Assembly: GCF_002197685.1 (NCBI RefSeq)
Contig: NZ_NBBI01000001.1
Coordinates: 744,001 to 808,000 of the forward strand
DNA length: 64,000 nucleotides
Source: Sphingomonas dokdonensis
Lineage (GTDB): Bacteria; Pseudomonadota; Alphaproteobacteria; Sphingomonadales; Sphingomonadaceae
Direction: 5' to 3'
The notes under the pieces were generated by a model. The model was not told where the DNA came from. It did not search any database and was given only the letters and a program-made list of their open reading frames with translations. This document shows positions 45,165 to 53,260 of the stretch, one piece after another (positions within the stretch are counted from its first letter, which is position 1; each line of letters starts with the position of its first letter). The position numbers and the translations under genes were made by a program.

Positions 45165-45194
45165 TCGCGCGAGCGACGTAGAACCCCATGAGAC

Positions 45195-45223
45195 GGGCGG
45201 CCGCTTTGGCCGCCCTTTTTTTT
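45195..45223 (+). terminator. Rho-independent terminator of the tonB-exbB-exbD cluster
   Basis: An 8-bp GC stem, GGGCGGCC (45195-45202) with GGCCGCCC (45208-45215) around a GCTTT loop, is followed directly by eight T residues. It lies 31 bp after the second exbD stop. Confidence 0.93.
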
Positions 45224-45226
45224 GTT

Positions 45227-45252
45227 CGCGAACCCCGATGAGCCGGTTCGCG
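45227..45252. repeat. 8-bp perfect inverted repeat after the terminator
   Basis: CGCGAACC (45227-45234) is repeated inverted as GGTTCGCG (45245-45252) with a 10-bp spacer, only 4 bp beyond the terminator T-run and 33 bp before the 11-bp repeat array. It could be an operator or a second stem. There is no T-run. Confidence 0.4.
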
Positions 45253-45284
45253 CCGCAACCGGTAGTTGCACCTTTGTCTTCGAT

Positions 45285-45339
45285 ATGTCATCACGATGTC
45301 ACAAAACAGTAACGCGGATGTAGCGACACTGTAACTTGG
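45285..45339 (+). promoter_or_regulatory. Array of five 11-bp direct repeats, OmpR/PhoB-family site (Pho-box or ChvI-like)
   Basis: Five head-to-tail 11-bp units begin ATGTCAT, ATGTCAC, CAGTAAC, ATGTAGC and CTGTAAC at 45285, 45296, 45307, 45318 and 45329, each followed by four variable bases. The form (A/C)TGT(A/C)A(C/T) every 11 bp is what PhoB and ChvI response regulators bind. The last unit touches the ribosome site (GGGAG) of the secreted TPR gene starting at 45350. Because of that closeness, the array may repress, or the true transcription or translation start may differ from the one given. Confidence 0.6.
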
Positions 45340-45349
45340 GAGATCGTAG

Positions 45350-45694
45350 ATGCGTGTAGCGCTTTTCGTGAGCCTTGCGGTTGCCGCGGCCTCGCCGGCA
45401 CTGGCCACTGATCGCACCGGCTATCAGGCAATCGCCGCGGGCGATTACCAGAAGGCCGAGGAAACACTGGTCCAGGAACGTCGCATCTTCCCGCGGCGCC
45501 CCGAGCTGATGATCAATCTCGCGACGGTATATGCACGGACCGGACGCACGTCGGAGGCAGCCAATCTGTATCGCGCCGCATTGCAGGCGGATGCGGTCGA
45601 TATGGCAATGCCGGACGGCATGGTGACGTCGTCGCACGACGTGGCACAACGCGGCCTCAATCGCCTCGGCACGACCACGCTCGCGGTCCGTTGA
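45350..45694 (+). CDS. Small secreted TPR-repeat protein
   Basis: This 114-residue protein begins with a signal peptide, MRVALFVSLAVAAASPALA, and a likely cleavage after ALA. The mature 95 residues carry tetratricopeptide pattern: GYQAIAAGDYQKAEETLVQE and LMINLATVYARTGRTSEAAN. It should act in the periplasm as a protein-binding scaffold; its partner is unknown. GGGAG lies seven bases before the ATG. The upstream array of 11-bp repeats suggests response-regulator control, perhaps by phosphate or envelope stress. Confidence 0.82.
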   Translation: MRVALFVSLAVAAASPALATDRTGYQAIAAGDYQKAEETLVQERRIFPRRPELMINLATVYARTGRTSEAANLYRAALQADAVDMAMPDGMVTSSHDVAQRGLNRLGTTTLAVR

Positions 45695-46139
45695 TCTTCG
45701 GCGCCTAACAAGAGATTGGCGTATGCTGAAACGCCTTTGTCTTGTCGGCAACCTGGGACTGCAGCCGATTCTACGTCGAGACGGTGTGCGAAGGCCCGTC
45801 GGGCTCGGGTGATATGTCGAGCCGGTAAAGGAGATGAAGGCGAGGCCTTCCACTGTCCCATTCGCTGTCGGTGACTTTATCTACAGAGTCAGTCTCGCTG
45901 CTCACACATGATCGATCGGCACTGCGTAGCTTGGGTCGATAAGGCCGGGGCTGGCGCGGGTGCCCCGATGCTCGCGGGCGGTGCGCACAGTTGACCTTTG
46001 CGGGTCGTCGCTTCGCGTGTCGGTACGTCCGCACCAGCGCACGGCTTTCTGAATCAGCAGTTGGGCGCTGCATGGACCAATTTCATGGCGTTTGAGGGCA
46101 TTGCTTCTCGCAAACGGCGTATGAATAGGCGCCGCCGCG
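45695..46139. other. Gene-poor stretch, no supported feature
   Basis: I see no convincing gene here. The longest frames are on the minus strand and have the Arg/Pro/Ser-rich make-up of chance frames. A 29-codon plus-strand frame from ATG 45723 (MLKRLCLVGNLG...) lacks a good ribosome site and is not called. The stretch appears less GC-rich than its neighbours. It could be decayed coding DNA. Confidence 0.5.
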
Positions 46140-46263
46140 TTGACGGGTTCTTCACCCTTGCCGGATATTGGTGAGTTCGTGCTTCTAGCCGAGCACTTCT
46201 CTCCCTAGTCTCGCCCTCTAGCCAGGGCACCTTGGCCGTTCGCTCGATCGGACGGCCATTTTT
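46140..46263 (+). ncRNA. Candidate sRNA or queC leader: promoter, twin hairpins with the same loop, terminator
   Basis: A promoter-like TTGACG (46140-46145) and GATATT (46164-46169), 18 bp apart, precede two stem-loops. Hairpin 1 is GTGCT/AGCAC (46179-46183 with 46192-46196) and hairpin 2 is GCCCT/AGGGC (46213-46217 with 46224-46228). Both present TCTAGCC in or at the loop. A third stem, TGGCCGT/ACGGCCA (46233-46239 with 46252-46258, extendable by about three pairs), is followed by TTTTT: a terminator. This is the layout of a ~90-nt sRNA, or of an attenuated leader for queC, which starts 53 bp later. It does not fit the preQ1 riboswitch classes I know. Confidence 0.5.
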
Positions 46264-46315
46264 CTGCCGGTGTTCCTTGCATCCGACGGCCGATGGGCCT
46301 AGCGGCCGCGCGATC

Positions 46316-47014
46316 ATGTCTACCGATCAGCAATCTGCCGTCGTTCTCGTGTCTGGCGGGCTCGACTCGATGATCTCCGCCGCCATCGCGCGCGAGGCCG
46401 GCTATCGCATCTTTGCGCTGTCGATCGATTACAATCAGCGGCATCAGGTCGAACTGGCGGCGGCACGCCGCATCGCGCAGACGCTCGGCGCAGTACGGCA
46501 CGTTGTGTTGCCGATCGACTTATCCGCGTTCGGCGGATCCGCGTTGACTGCGGATATCTCCGTACCAAAAGATGGCGTTGGCACTGACATTCCGGTGACC
46601 TATGTGCCGGCGCGCAACACGGTGTTTCTCAGCCTCGCCCTGGCGTGGGCGGAGGCGGCCGGCGCGCGTTCGCTTTTCATCGGGGTCAATGCGCTTGATT
46701 ATTCGGGCTATCCCGATTGTCGCCCGGAGTTCATCGCCGGGTTCGAGCATCTGGCCGAGCTCGCGACGAAAGCCGGCGTGGAGGGAGAGGCGTTTCGCAT
46801 CCATGCGCCGTTGCAGCATATGACCAAGGCGGACATCGTGCGGGAGGGAACGCGGCTTGGTCTCGACCTGGGCATGAGTTGGTCCTGCTACGATCCGAGC
46901 CCGGCGGGCACGCATTGCGGATTGTGCGACAGCTGTCGCCTGCGTCACAAGGGGTTCGAGGACGCGGGAATCGCCGATCCGACAATCTATGCCGTTGCGC
47001 CGCCGGCGCCCTGA
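46316..47014 (+). CDS. queC: 7-cyano-7-deazaguanine (preQ0) synthase
   Basis: QueC converts 7-carboxy-7-deazaguanine to preQ0 using ATP and ammonia, on the way to queuosine in tRNA. The 232-residue PP-loop enzyme has the nucleotide motif [10 protein letters not shown] near the N-terminus. Its zinc-binding cysteines lie in SWSCYDP and [11 protein letters not shown] near the C-terminus. ATG 46316 gives the standard protein; the frame is open upstream through the terminator hairpin. queE follows after one base. Confidence 0.95.
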   Translation: MSTDQQSAVVLVSGGLDSMISAAIAREAGYRIFALSIDYNQRHQVELAAARRIAQTLGAVRHVVLPIDLSAFGGSALTADISVPKDGVGTDIPVTYVPARNTVFLSLALAWAEAAGARSLFIGVNALDYSGYPDCRPEFIAGFEHLAELATKAGVEGEAFRIHAPLQHMTKADIVREGTRLGLDLGMSWSCYDPSPAGTHCGLCDSCRLRHKGFEDAGIADPTIYAVAPPAP

Positions 47015-47015
47015 C

Positions 47016-47648
47016 ATGAGCTATGCGGTCAAGGAGATGTTCCTGACGCTCCAGGGTGAGGGCGTGCAGGCCGGGCGGCGCGCCGTGTTCATCCGCTTTG
47101 CCGGCTGCAATCTGTGGTCGGGGCGCGAGCAGGATCGCGCTACCGCCATCTGCCGTTTTTGCGACACCGATTTCGTCGGTATCGACGGGCTGGGGGGTGG
47201 GCGCTTTGCCGATGCCGAGGCCCTGGCAGCCGCCGCCGTGAATATGTGGGATGGAGACAAGGGGGGGCGTTTCGTCGTGCTGACCGGCGGCGAGCCGATG
47301 CTGCAGGTCGACGATGCGCTGATCGACGCGCTGCATGCCGCGGGGTTCTTCATCGCGATCGAGAGCAATGGCACGTTGCCGGTGAACCCAGGCATCGACT
47401 GGGTCTGCATCAGCCCCAAGGCGGGCAGCGAGACGGTGCAGCGGCAGGGCAACGAGCTGAAGCTGGTCTGGCCACAGCCCGGCAGCGATGTTGTCGCGAT
47501 GGAAAGCTGGGCGTTCGATCATCTGCTGATCCAGCCGCTGGACGACATCAATGCTGCCGCAAACCAGGAAGCGGCGATGGCGCTGGTGATGGAGCGACCG
47601 CGCTGGCGCCTATCCCTGCAAACGCACAAGCTGCTCGGCTTGCGTTGA
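47016..47648 (+). CDS. queE: 7-carboxy-7-deazaguanine synthase, radical SAM
   Basis: QueE makes the deazaguanine ring in queuosine synthesis. The 210-residue protein starts YAVKEMFLTLQGEGVQAGRR. Its radical-SAM cysteines lie in CNLWSG and AICRFCDTDF, giving the longer spacing between first and second Cys found in this QueE subgroup. Then come the SAM-binding LTGGEPMLQ and IESNGT. It is coupled to queC (one base between stop and start). It converges on a DedA gene. Confidence 0.95.
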   Translation: MSYAVKEMFLTLQGEGVQAGRRAVFIRFAGCNLWSGREQDRATAICRFCDTDFVGIDGLGGGRFADAEALAAAAVNMWDGDKGGRFVVLTGGEPMLQVDDALIDALHAAGFFIAIESNGTLPVNPGIDWVCISPKAGSETVQRQGNELKLVWPQPGSDVVAMESWAFDHLLIQPLDDINAAANQEAAMALVMERPRWRLSLQTHKLLGLR

Positions 47649-47694
47649 TTAACGACGCGGCGCGACGGCGGTCAGGTTGAAGCAGTAACGGCGC

Positions 47695-48330
47695 TTAACG
47701 CTTCTTTTTCTTCAGGCCGTGCACCTTGTGCCACAGGTAGAATCCGCCCGCCGCCACCAGCGCCAGGCCGATCGCCAGATCCGCCTGATGGAAGAACGCC
47801 TTCAATCGAGGATCGTTGTTCCACGATTCGCCAAGCTGCGCCCCGATCCAGGCGAGAAGGAAGCAGAACGGCCAGGAGCCGACAAAGGTGTAAACGTGAA
47901 ACGGGATGAGCTTCATCCGCGCGACGCCGGCGGGAAAAGCGATAAAGGTGCGGATGATCGGTAGCATGCGGCCGATCAGGATGGCTGCTGCGCCCCAGCG
48001 ATTGAAGAAGCGGTCCGCCAGGTCGAGCTCGCCGGGGCCGACCAGAACATATTTGCCCCAGCGTTCCGCCAGCGGCCGGCCGCCGCGCTTCCCGATCTCG
48101 TAAGCGACGATCGAGCCGAGGTTGCAACCGAGCGCGCCAGCGGTTGCGGCAAGGAAGATGTTCATCTCGCCGGTCGAGACTAGATAGCCCGCGAACGGCA
48201 TGATGATCTCGGACGGAAGCGGGATGCAGGCGCTCTCAATCGCCATGAGGAGGACGATGCCCCAATAACCGCCGGCACGGATCACGCCGACCGTGAAGAT
48301 GGCAAGCGCCGCAATGATCTTCTCGAACAT
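47695..48330 (-). CDS. DedA-family membrane protein
   Basis: This 211-residue inner-membrane protein of the DedA/SNARE-associated family has about five hydrophobic stretches. It shows the motifs ESACIPLPSEIIMPFAGYL and GRMLPIIRTFIAFPAG, where the acidic and arginine residues are needed for family function. DedA proteins are lipid (undecaprenyl-phosphate or phospholipid) translocases. The C-terminus is a basic HGLKKKKR tail. It is convergent with queE. Confidence 0.9.
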   Translation of the reverse strand: MFEKIIAALAIFTVGVIRAGGYWGIVLLMAIESACIPLPSEIIMPFAGYLVSTGEMNIFLAATAGALGCNLGSIVAYEIGKRGGRPLAERWGKYVLVGPGELDLADRFFNRWGAAAILIGRMLPIIRTFIAFPAGVARMKLIPFHVYTFVGSWPFCFLLAWIGAQLGESWNNDPRLKAFFHQADLAIGLALVAAGGFYLWHKVHGLKKKKR

Positions 48331-48437
48331 GGGTAGGCGCTTTGGCGGGGAGTGGGGGCGATGGTCAATCGCCGATTGCAGATGCTCGGCTGCCCGTCAG
48401 GCAATGCGCTGTTGCCGCACCAGAGTGCTGGGTCTGG

Positions 48438-49826
48438 TCAGGCGGCGGCTTTTGCGGCCAATCGGAGGTCGTCGACGAAGCGGGCATATTCCTGCGTCCG
48501 GGCGGCCTCATCCGGCAGCCGCAGAAGGTAGCTGGGATGAACCGTGATCCACGCCTCGCCGGCATTGTCGGGTAGTTGCTGCGCGCGGCCGCGCTCCCGA
48601 CTGATCGTCATCACCTTCCCGAACAGCGAGCGCGCGGCCGTGGCGCCGAGCGCAACCGTTACCTTGGGGCGGACGAGCATCTGCTCCTGCTCGATCCACC
48701 AGCGGCACGCCTCGATCTCGCCGGCGTCGGGCTTGGCGTGGATGCGGCGTTTGCCGCGCGGCTCGAACTTGAAATGCTTGACGGCATTGGTGACATAGGT
48801 CTGCGAGCGGTCGATCCCTGCCTCGCCGAGCGCGCGATCGAACAGTTGGCCTGCCGGGCCCACGAAGGGATGACCGGCCATATCCTCCTGATCGCCGGGT
48901 TGTTCGCCGACGAACATAATGCTGGCAGACACCGGACCTTCGCCGAACACGGTCTGCGTGGCGGGCTTGTAGAGGTGGCAGCGGGTGCAGCTCATCGCCT
49001 CTTCGCGCAAAGCGTCCCACGCAATCTCGCTGTTTCCACCCGGTGCACTTCGTGCCTTGGCGATCATCCCGCTCTCTCGTGCCTGCGCGGTTGCCAGCAA
49101 CTGGGGGACCAATGCGGTTTCAGGCATGTTTTTCCAGTATTTGCGCGGCATCTCCTTCAACATCGCGCCGACCTTCACACGCGCGGGGTTGAAGATCGAT
49201 GCGTAATAGGTCTTCCAGACTTCCTCGATCGGATCGCCTTCGGGCGCATCGTCCTTGGTCGCACCGGGCCCTTGGCTGAGGGCAGCGCCATCCCAGTGCA
49301 GCGACACATCGGGCGTTAGGATAGACCAGCGCATGCTGGCGAAGCGGTTGACGAAAAACGCTGCGTTGGCGCGGACGATGTGATGCTCTGGCTCGAACCA
49401 GGCGACAAAGCGGCTGGCACCATCGTCTGGCACTTCGCGGAAGCGCAAAAAGGCACGCATCTTGTGGATGTCGCGACGGACGTGCTTGGCGAGCCCTTCA
49501 AGGCGCCGCACGAGCGGGTCGGCATGATCCTCGATCAGCCCCGCCTCGCGTGGAAGTCGGTAGAGCAGGGTGTAAAGGAGCGCGAAACGCTCCGGATCGC
49601 GGTTGAGGATCGCGTTGCGTGCGAGATCGAGGAAGGCGCGTGGTACCTTGAAGCCGGGCTGGACCGGATCGTGGTGCGGCGTTGCGCCGGCCGCGAACAG
49701 ATCGCCGGCGTGGGCGCCGACCTGCCAGACGACATCGTCGGGCGGCACGTCTTGGGCGACCAGCCCGCGCGCCGCATCACGCCACGCGTCGAAGTCGTCG
49801 GGCTCCGGCAGGGTGATTAGGCGCAT
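48438..49826 (-). CDS. udgX: UdgX-family uracil-DNA-crosslinking protein fused to DUF4130
   Basis: This 462-residue fusion has an N-terminal DUF4130 domain at about 1-230 (FALLYTLLYRLPREAGLI, KHVRRDIHKMRAFLRFRE). The C-terminal uracil-DNA glycosylase domain has SCTRCHLY, GEQPGDQEDMAGHPFVGPAG, VTNAVKHFKF and ITVHPSYLLRL. The insert GKRRIHAKP carries the UdgX-specific His (residue 363), which in this family forms a covalent bond to the abasic site after uracil removal. ATG 49826 follows the domain start. The radical-SAM gene often found next to this fusion is not present here. Confidence 0.92.
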   Translation of the reverse strand: MRLITLPEPDDFDAWRDAARGLVAQDVPPDDVVWQVGAHAGDLFAAGATPHHDPVQPGFKVPRAFLDLARNAILNRDPERFALLYTLLYRLPREAGLIEDHADPLVRRLEGLAKHVRRDIHKMRAFLRFREVPDDGASRFVAWFEPEHHIVRANAAFFVNRFASMRWSILTPDVSLHWDGAALSQGPGATKDDAPEGDPIEEVWKTYYASIFNPARVKVGAMLKEMPRKYWKNMPETALVPQLLATAQARESGMIAKARSAPGGNSEIAWDALREEAMSCTRCHLYKPATQTVFGEGPVSASIMFVGEQPGDQEDMAGHPFVGPAGQLFDRALGEAGIDRSQTYVTNAVKHFKFEPRGKRRIHAKPDAGEIEACRWWIEQEQMLVRPKVTVALGATAARSLFGKVMTISRERGRAQQLPDNAGEAWITVHPSYLLRLPDEAARTQEYARFVDDLRLAAKAAA

Positions 49827-49843
49827 CGGGCGGTCGTGACGAC

Positions 49844-50329
49844 TTAGTCGCGATCGTCGCCGCCGGGCGGGTTGTCGCGGGCGAGCTCCAGTTCCTCGGG
49901 CTTGCGCTCCTTGTAGGTGCCGGCGAGCTTCTTTTCGGTCGCATCGTCCAGTTCCGCGTCGGCGGCGGGGAACATGTCTTCCTCTTCCTCGTCGATGTGA
50001 TGCTCGTAGCGATGGCGCATGTGGCCAAACCGCTCTTCCCATTCGTCGCTGCCGAACGACATGTCCATCAGCTCGCCGATGAGATCGTCGACCTCCTTGT
50101 GCTCGGCGACCGAGTGACGTGCGTCGTCGCGCAGATCCGGATTGCCGAGCATGACGGCGTAGAGCGACTCCTCTTCCGCCGCGGCGTGACTTTGGACTTC
50201 GAGGCGGAATTTCTCGAAAAGCGAGCGACGCTCGTCGGTGTCGCCCTTGAGCTCGCCCAACTCCTTCAACATGGATCGCTGCTTGTCGTGATCCGCCTTC
50301 AGCGCGGCGTAGATCTCTTGCTGGGCCAT
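49844..50329 (-). CDS. Hemerythrin HHE-domain protein
   Basis: This 161-residue four-helix protein has the HHE metal ligands: LKADHDKQRSMLKELGE, QSHAAAEEESLY, HSVAEHKEVDDLI and HRYEHHIDEEEEDMFP. Such proteins bind a diiron centre and sense or buffer oxygen, NO or iron stress. A charged tail (EERKPEELELARD-like) ends the protein. ATG 50329 is set by homology; the open frame upstream is not homologous. It ends 18 bp before the next gene on the strand. Confidence 0.87.
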   Translation of the reverse strand: MAQQEIYAALKADHDKQRSMLKELGELKGDTDERRSLFEKFRLEVQSHAAAEEESLYAVMLGNPDLRDDARHSVAEHKEVDDLIGELMDMSFGSDEWEERFGHMRHRYEHHIDEEEEDMFPAADAELDDATEKKLAGTYKERKPEELELARDNPPGGDDRD

Positions 50330-50399
50330 TGCGTGGTACTCCTCGGTGTTGCCGGGGAGAACAGGCGGCGCGAACGCTGGTTGCTGTTGCGATCGACTT

Positions 50400-51125
50400 T
50401 CAGGCGGGCAGGGCGGCGCCAAAGGTGGTGTGCAGCGCGACGTCGGCCTCTGCCTGGGCGAGCGCGCGGGCATCGTCGACGTCGAGCCACCAGCCATCAC
50501 CGATGTCGATCGCGCGGGCACCGCCGGTCGGCACCAATGCCTCAACGCCGGCTGAGATCGAGCCGATGCCGCCGCTTGCGATTACCGCCCGAAGCGCGTC
50601 GTGAAAGCGGCCATCGACCGTGAAGACACCGCAGTCGAACGCGTCATAGTCAGGCAGGTGCTTGCCGATCGCCGTGATTGCATCGCCCCGGGTACGGACG
50701 CGCGTGACATCGTCCATGTCGACCAGCGGATTTTCGAGCCGCCGATCAACGGCGAGCGAGAGCGGGGCGGGCGGGGCGGCGATCATCTGCGCGATGATGG
50801 CAGGATCGCACAGATGGTCCGCCATCATCAGCAGGTGGCGTTCGGGGCCGATGACGTCGGCGCCGGTCAAAACCGAATGGCCATTCGGCAGCGTCCAGTC
50901 GGGCGTCGTCACCGTAACGATCGACGGGTCCAGATCGCCGAGATAGGATCGCAGGCGCCCCCCCTCATGCCCGGTAACGACGACGAAACCGCTCGCCCCG
51001 CCGGCGCGCGCCGCTTTGATCACGCGCGCGATCAAGGGGACGCCGGCAACGGGGGTCAGCGGCTTGGATGGTGACACCTCGCGCAGCCGGCTGCCAAGGC
51101 CGGCTGCGACGATGAGGGCTTTCAC
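50400..51125 (-). CDS. Sugar/inositol-phosphate nucleotidyltransferase, probable CTP:inositol-1-phosphate cytidylyltransferase
   Basis: This 241-residue nucleotidyltransferase has the activation loop ALIVAAGLGSRLREVSPSKP and LMMADHLCDP with the metal-binding Asp. It has the size and motifs of the cytidylyltransferase half of IPCT/DIPPS proteins. It lies 19 bp downstream of the inositol-3-phosphate synthase gene on the same strand and near a CDP-alcohol phosphotransferase. The inferred product is CDP-inositol. It could instead activate phosphocholine or another sugar phosphate. The start is GTG. Confidence 0.75.
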   Translation of the reverse strand: MKALIVAAGLGSRLREVSPSKPLTPVAGVPLIARVIKAARAGGASGFVVVTGHEGGRLRSYLGDLDPSIVTVTTPDWTLPNGHSVLTGADVIGPERHLLMMADHLCDPAIIAQMIAAPPAPLSLAVDRRLENPLVDMDDVTRVRTRGDAITAIGKHLPDYDAFDCGVFTVDGRFHDALRAVIASGGIGSISAGVEALVPTGGARAIDIGDGWWLDVDDARALAQAEADVALHTTFGAALPA

Positions 51126-51144
51126 GGGAAAGCGCCCTTTTTGC

Positions 51145-52251
51145 TTACTCTGCGGCGAGCGTGGAGGGCGACTGGATGAACTCGTCGGTCATCTGCGCCG
51201 CGACATCGTCGGTGAACTGCTCGGGCGGATGCTTGCAGAAGAAAGCGGACGGGCCGGTGAGCGCGCCGGCCATGCCGCGCTCAAGGCCGAGCTTCACGCA
51301 GCGGATCGCGTCCACCACGACAGCGGCCGAGTTCGGGCTGTCCTCGACCGACAGGCGAAGCTCGAGGTTCATCGGTACGTCGCCGAACAGATTGCCCTCA
51401 AGTCGAAGGAAGCACAGCTTGTTATCGTGCAGCCACGGAATGTAGTCCGACGGGCCGACGTGGATGTTCTCGTCCGCCAGACGCTCGGACAGGACGGCCT
51501 GCACCGCCTCGGTCTTCGACTCTTTCTTGCTGGACAGACGATTGCGATCCAGCATGTTCATGAAGTCGGTGTTGCCGCCGGTGTTCAGCTGATAGGTGTG
51601 ATCGATCGTCACGCCGCGCTGGTTGAACAGGTTCGACAAAACGCGGTGGACGATGGTGGCGCCGACCTGCGCCTTTACGTCGTCGCCGATGATCGGCAGG
51701 CCCGCATCGGCGAACTTCTTTTCCCACTCGGGACGGCTGGCAATGAAGACCGGCATGCAGTTCACTACGCCGACCCGCGCTTCAAGCGCGCATTCCATGT
51801 AGAATTCGGTCGCCTCCTGGCTGCCGACGGGCAGGAAGTTGACCAGGATCTCAGCGCCCGAATCCTTCAGCGCCTGGACGATCTCCGCCTTGGTCGCGTC
51901 GCGCGTCTCGTCCATGGAAAAGCCGCGATCGTTCGCTGCGGTGAGCATGTGCGGGGCGACACCATCAAGGCGCACGCCCATCTGCACGACGGTGCCCGTG
52001 TCCGGCACATCGGCGTGGAACACCTTCGTGCAGTTCGGCTTGGCGAAGATCGCCTTGCCCAGATCAAGGCCGACTTTGCGCGAATCGACGTCGAACGCGG
52101 CCACGAATTCCAGATCGGACACGCGATAGCCGCCGATTTCCTCGTGGATCAGGCCATGCGCGGTGTTGCTAGCGGCATAATGGTATTTGCCCTGCACAAG
52201 ACTGGATGCGCAGTTGCCAACACCGATAACCGCAACCTTGATCGTCGCCAT
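51145..52251 (-). CDS. ino1: Inositol-3-phosphate synthase (MIPS)
   Basis: MIPS converts glucose-6-phosphate to inositol-3-phosphate using NAD. The 368-residue protein has the NAD loop VAVIGVGNCASSLVQG, conserved EILVNFLPVGSQEAT and GDDVKAQVGATIVHRVL with the catalytic Lys, and NTGGNTDFMNM. It is of the short bacterial/actinobacterial type. The nucleotidyltransferase gene follows after 19 bp and the CDP-alcohol phosphotransferase is divergent. Free inositol phosphate is therefore probably destined for a CDP-activated product. Confidence 0.93.
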   Translation of the reverse strand: MATIKVAVIGVGNCASSLVQGKYHYAASNTAHGLIHEEIGGYRVSDLEFVAAFDVDSRKVGLDLGKAIFAKPNCTKVFHADVPDTGTVVQMGVRLDGVAPHMLTAANDRGFSMDETRDATKAEIVQALKDSGAEILVNFLPVGSQEATEFYMECALEARVGVVNCMPVFIASRPEWEKKFADAGLPIIGDDVKAQVGATIVHRVLSNLFNQRGVTIDHTYQLNTGGNTDFMNMLDRNRLSSKKESKTEAVQAVLSERLADENIHVGPSDYIPWLHDNKLCFLRLEGNLFGDVPMNLELRLSVEDSPNSAAVVVDAIRCVKLGLERGMAGALTGPSAFFCKHPPEQFTDDVAAQMTDEFIQSPSTLAAE

Positions 52252-52384
52252 TCTGAAGAAATCCCATGCGGTCAGCGAGGAGCGCCGGCCGTGACAATTG
52301 ATTTGCAGCGTCGTGACAGATGCGTGTCTCCTGTCAAGCGACCCCTGCCGATGCTAAGGCGCCAAACGCAAAGGGGCGAGCAAC

Positions 52385-53260
52385 GTGACGATAACCGACC
52401 AGCCAGCGACAGTGACGGGCAAACCGCGCGAGTTGCAAGGTTTTTTGAACCGCGTGATTTACCATCCGGCGGCGCGGCGCCTGGCCCGTGCGCTGGTGCC
52501 GACGCCCGTCACGCCGAACATGGTATCCGTCTTCGGGGCGCTGCTCGTGATCAGCACCGGCGTGCTTTATGCGCGCGTCGGTACGCTTGGAGCCGTGCTC
52601 GCCGGCTTCGCCATCCACCTCCTGTGGCATGTGGTGGACGGTGCGGACGGCGATCTTGCTCGGCTTACGGGCCGGGCCAGCGCCAGCGGCGAAGTGGTGG
52701 ACGGGCTTTGCGACTATGGCGGGCATATCGCGCTGTATGTGCTGTTGGGCAGCGCACTCGACGATGTGATCGGCGTTGCGGCCTGGGTATTGGCGGTGGG
52801 CGCCGGCGGGTCGCGCATCGCGCAGTCCGTATTCGCGGAAAGCTCGCGGCGCAGCTATCAATGGTGGGCCTACGGCGTACCGTGGCTCCAGCAGCAGCGC
52901 AGCGGTGCGACGGGGATCGGCCGTGCCCTGGGGATGGTCTATCTTGCGATCGGCCGGGTGCTGACGGGCGCGACTGCCAGGATCAACGCGGTCGTCGCGG
53001 GCGCGGAGGTGGACCCGTCCGAGCGGCAGCGCATCGCGCGGCTGGCGCGGGAGGTCGGCCCGTCTTTCCTCTTGTTGCCAAGCGCACTCGGCGCCAATCC
53101 GCGGACCATCATCCTGGGGCTCAGCATGATCGCGGGTAGCCCGATCTGGTTCTTTCTTGTGGAGATCACCGTGCTCAACCTCCTGCTTGTTACCGGCATC
53201 GTGCGACAGCGCAGCCAATGCCGCCGGCTGCTCGGCCTGATCGGGCGGGGGCGCGGCTGA
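52385..53260 (+). CDS. CDP-alcohol phosphatidyltransferase-family membrane enzyme
   Basis: This 291-residue integral membrane enzyme has the complete CDP-alcohol phosphotransferase signature DGxxARx8Gx3Dx3D, seen as DGDLARL then GEVVDGLCDYGG. The N-terminal region NRVIYHPAARRLARALV and TPNMVSVFGALLV resemble the DIPP/phosphatidylinositol synthase subgroup. With MIPS and the nucleotidyltransferase divergently encoded, it probably joins CDP-inositol to a lipid or to another inositol phosphate. GTG 52385 has AAGGGGCGAG upstream. It overlaps the MaoC gene (TGATG). Confidence 0.85.
   Translation: MTITDQPATVTGKPRELQGFLNRVIYHPAARRLARALVPTPVTPNMVSVFGALLVISTGVLYARVGTLGAVLAGFAIHLLWHVVDGADGDLARLTGRASASGEVVDGLCDYGGHIALYVLLGSALDDVIGVAAWVLAVGAGGSRIAQSVFAESSRRSYQWWAYGVPWLQQQRSGATGIGRALGMVYLAIGRVLTGATARINAVVAGAEVDPSERQRIARLAREVGPSFLLLPSALGANPRTIILGLSMIAGSPIWFFLVEITVLNLLLVTGIVRQRSQCRRLLGLIGRGRG

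Noticed and set aside
46171..46315. preQ1 riboswitch before queC
   Set aside because: Position and terminator fit, but the sequence lacks the short stem plus A-rich tail pseudoknot of preQ1-I and does not resemble the other classes I know. It is kept only as an unassigned RNA.
46054..46317. 87-codon minus-strand frame upstream of queC
   Set aside because: It crosses the terminator hairpin and has no ribosome site or homology-like pattern.
51016..53139. 707-codon plus-strand frame across MIPS
   Set aside because: It is a shadow of MIPS and of the CDP-alcohol enzyme in another frame.
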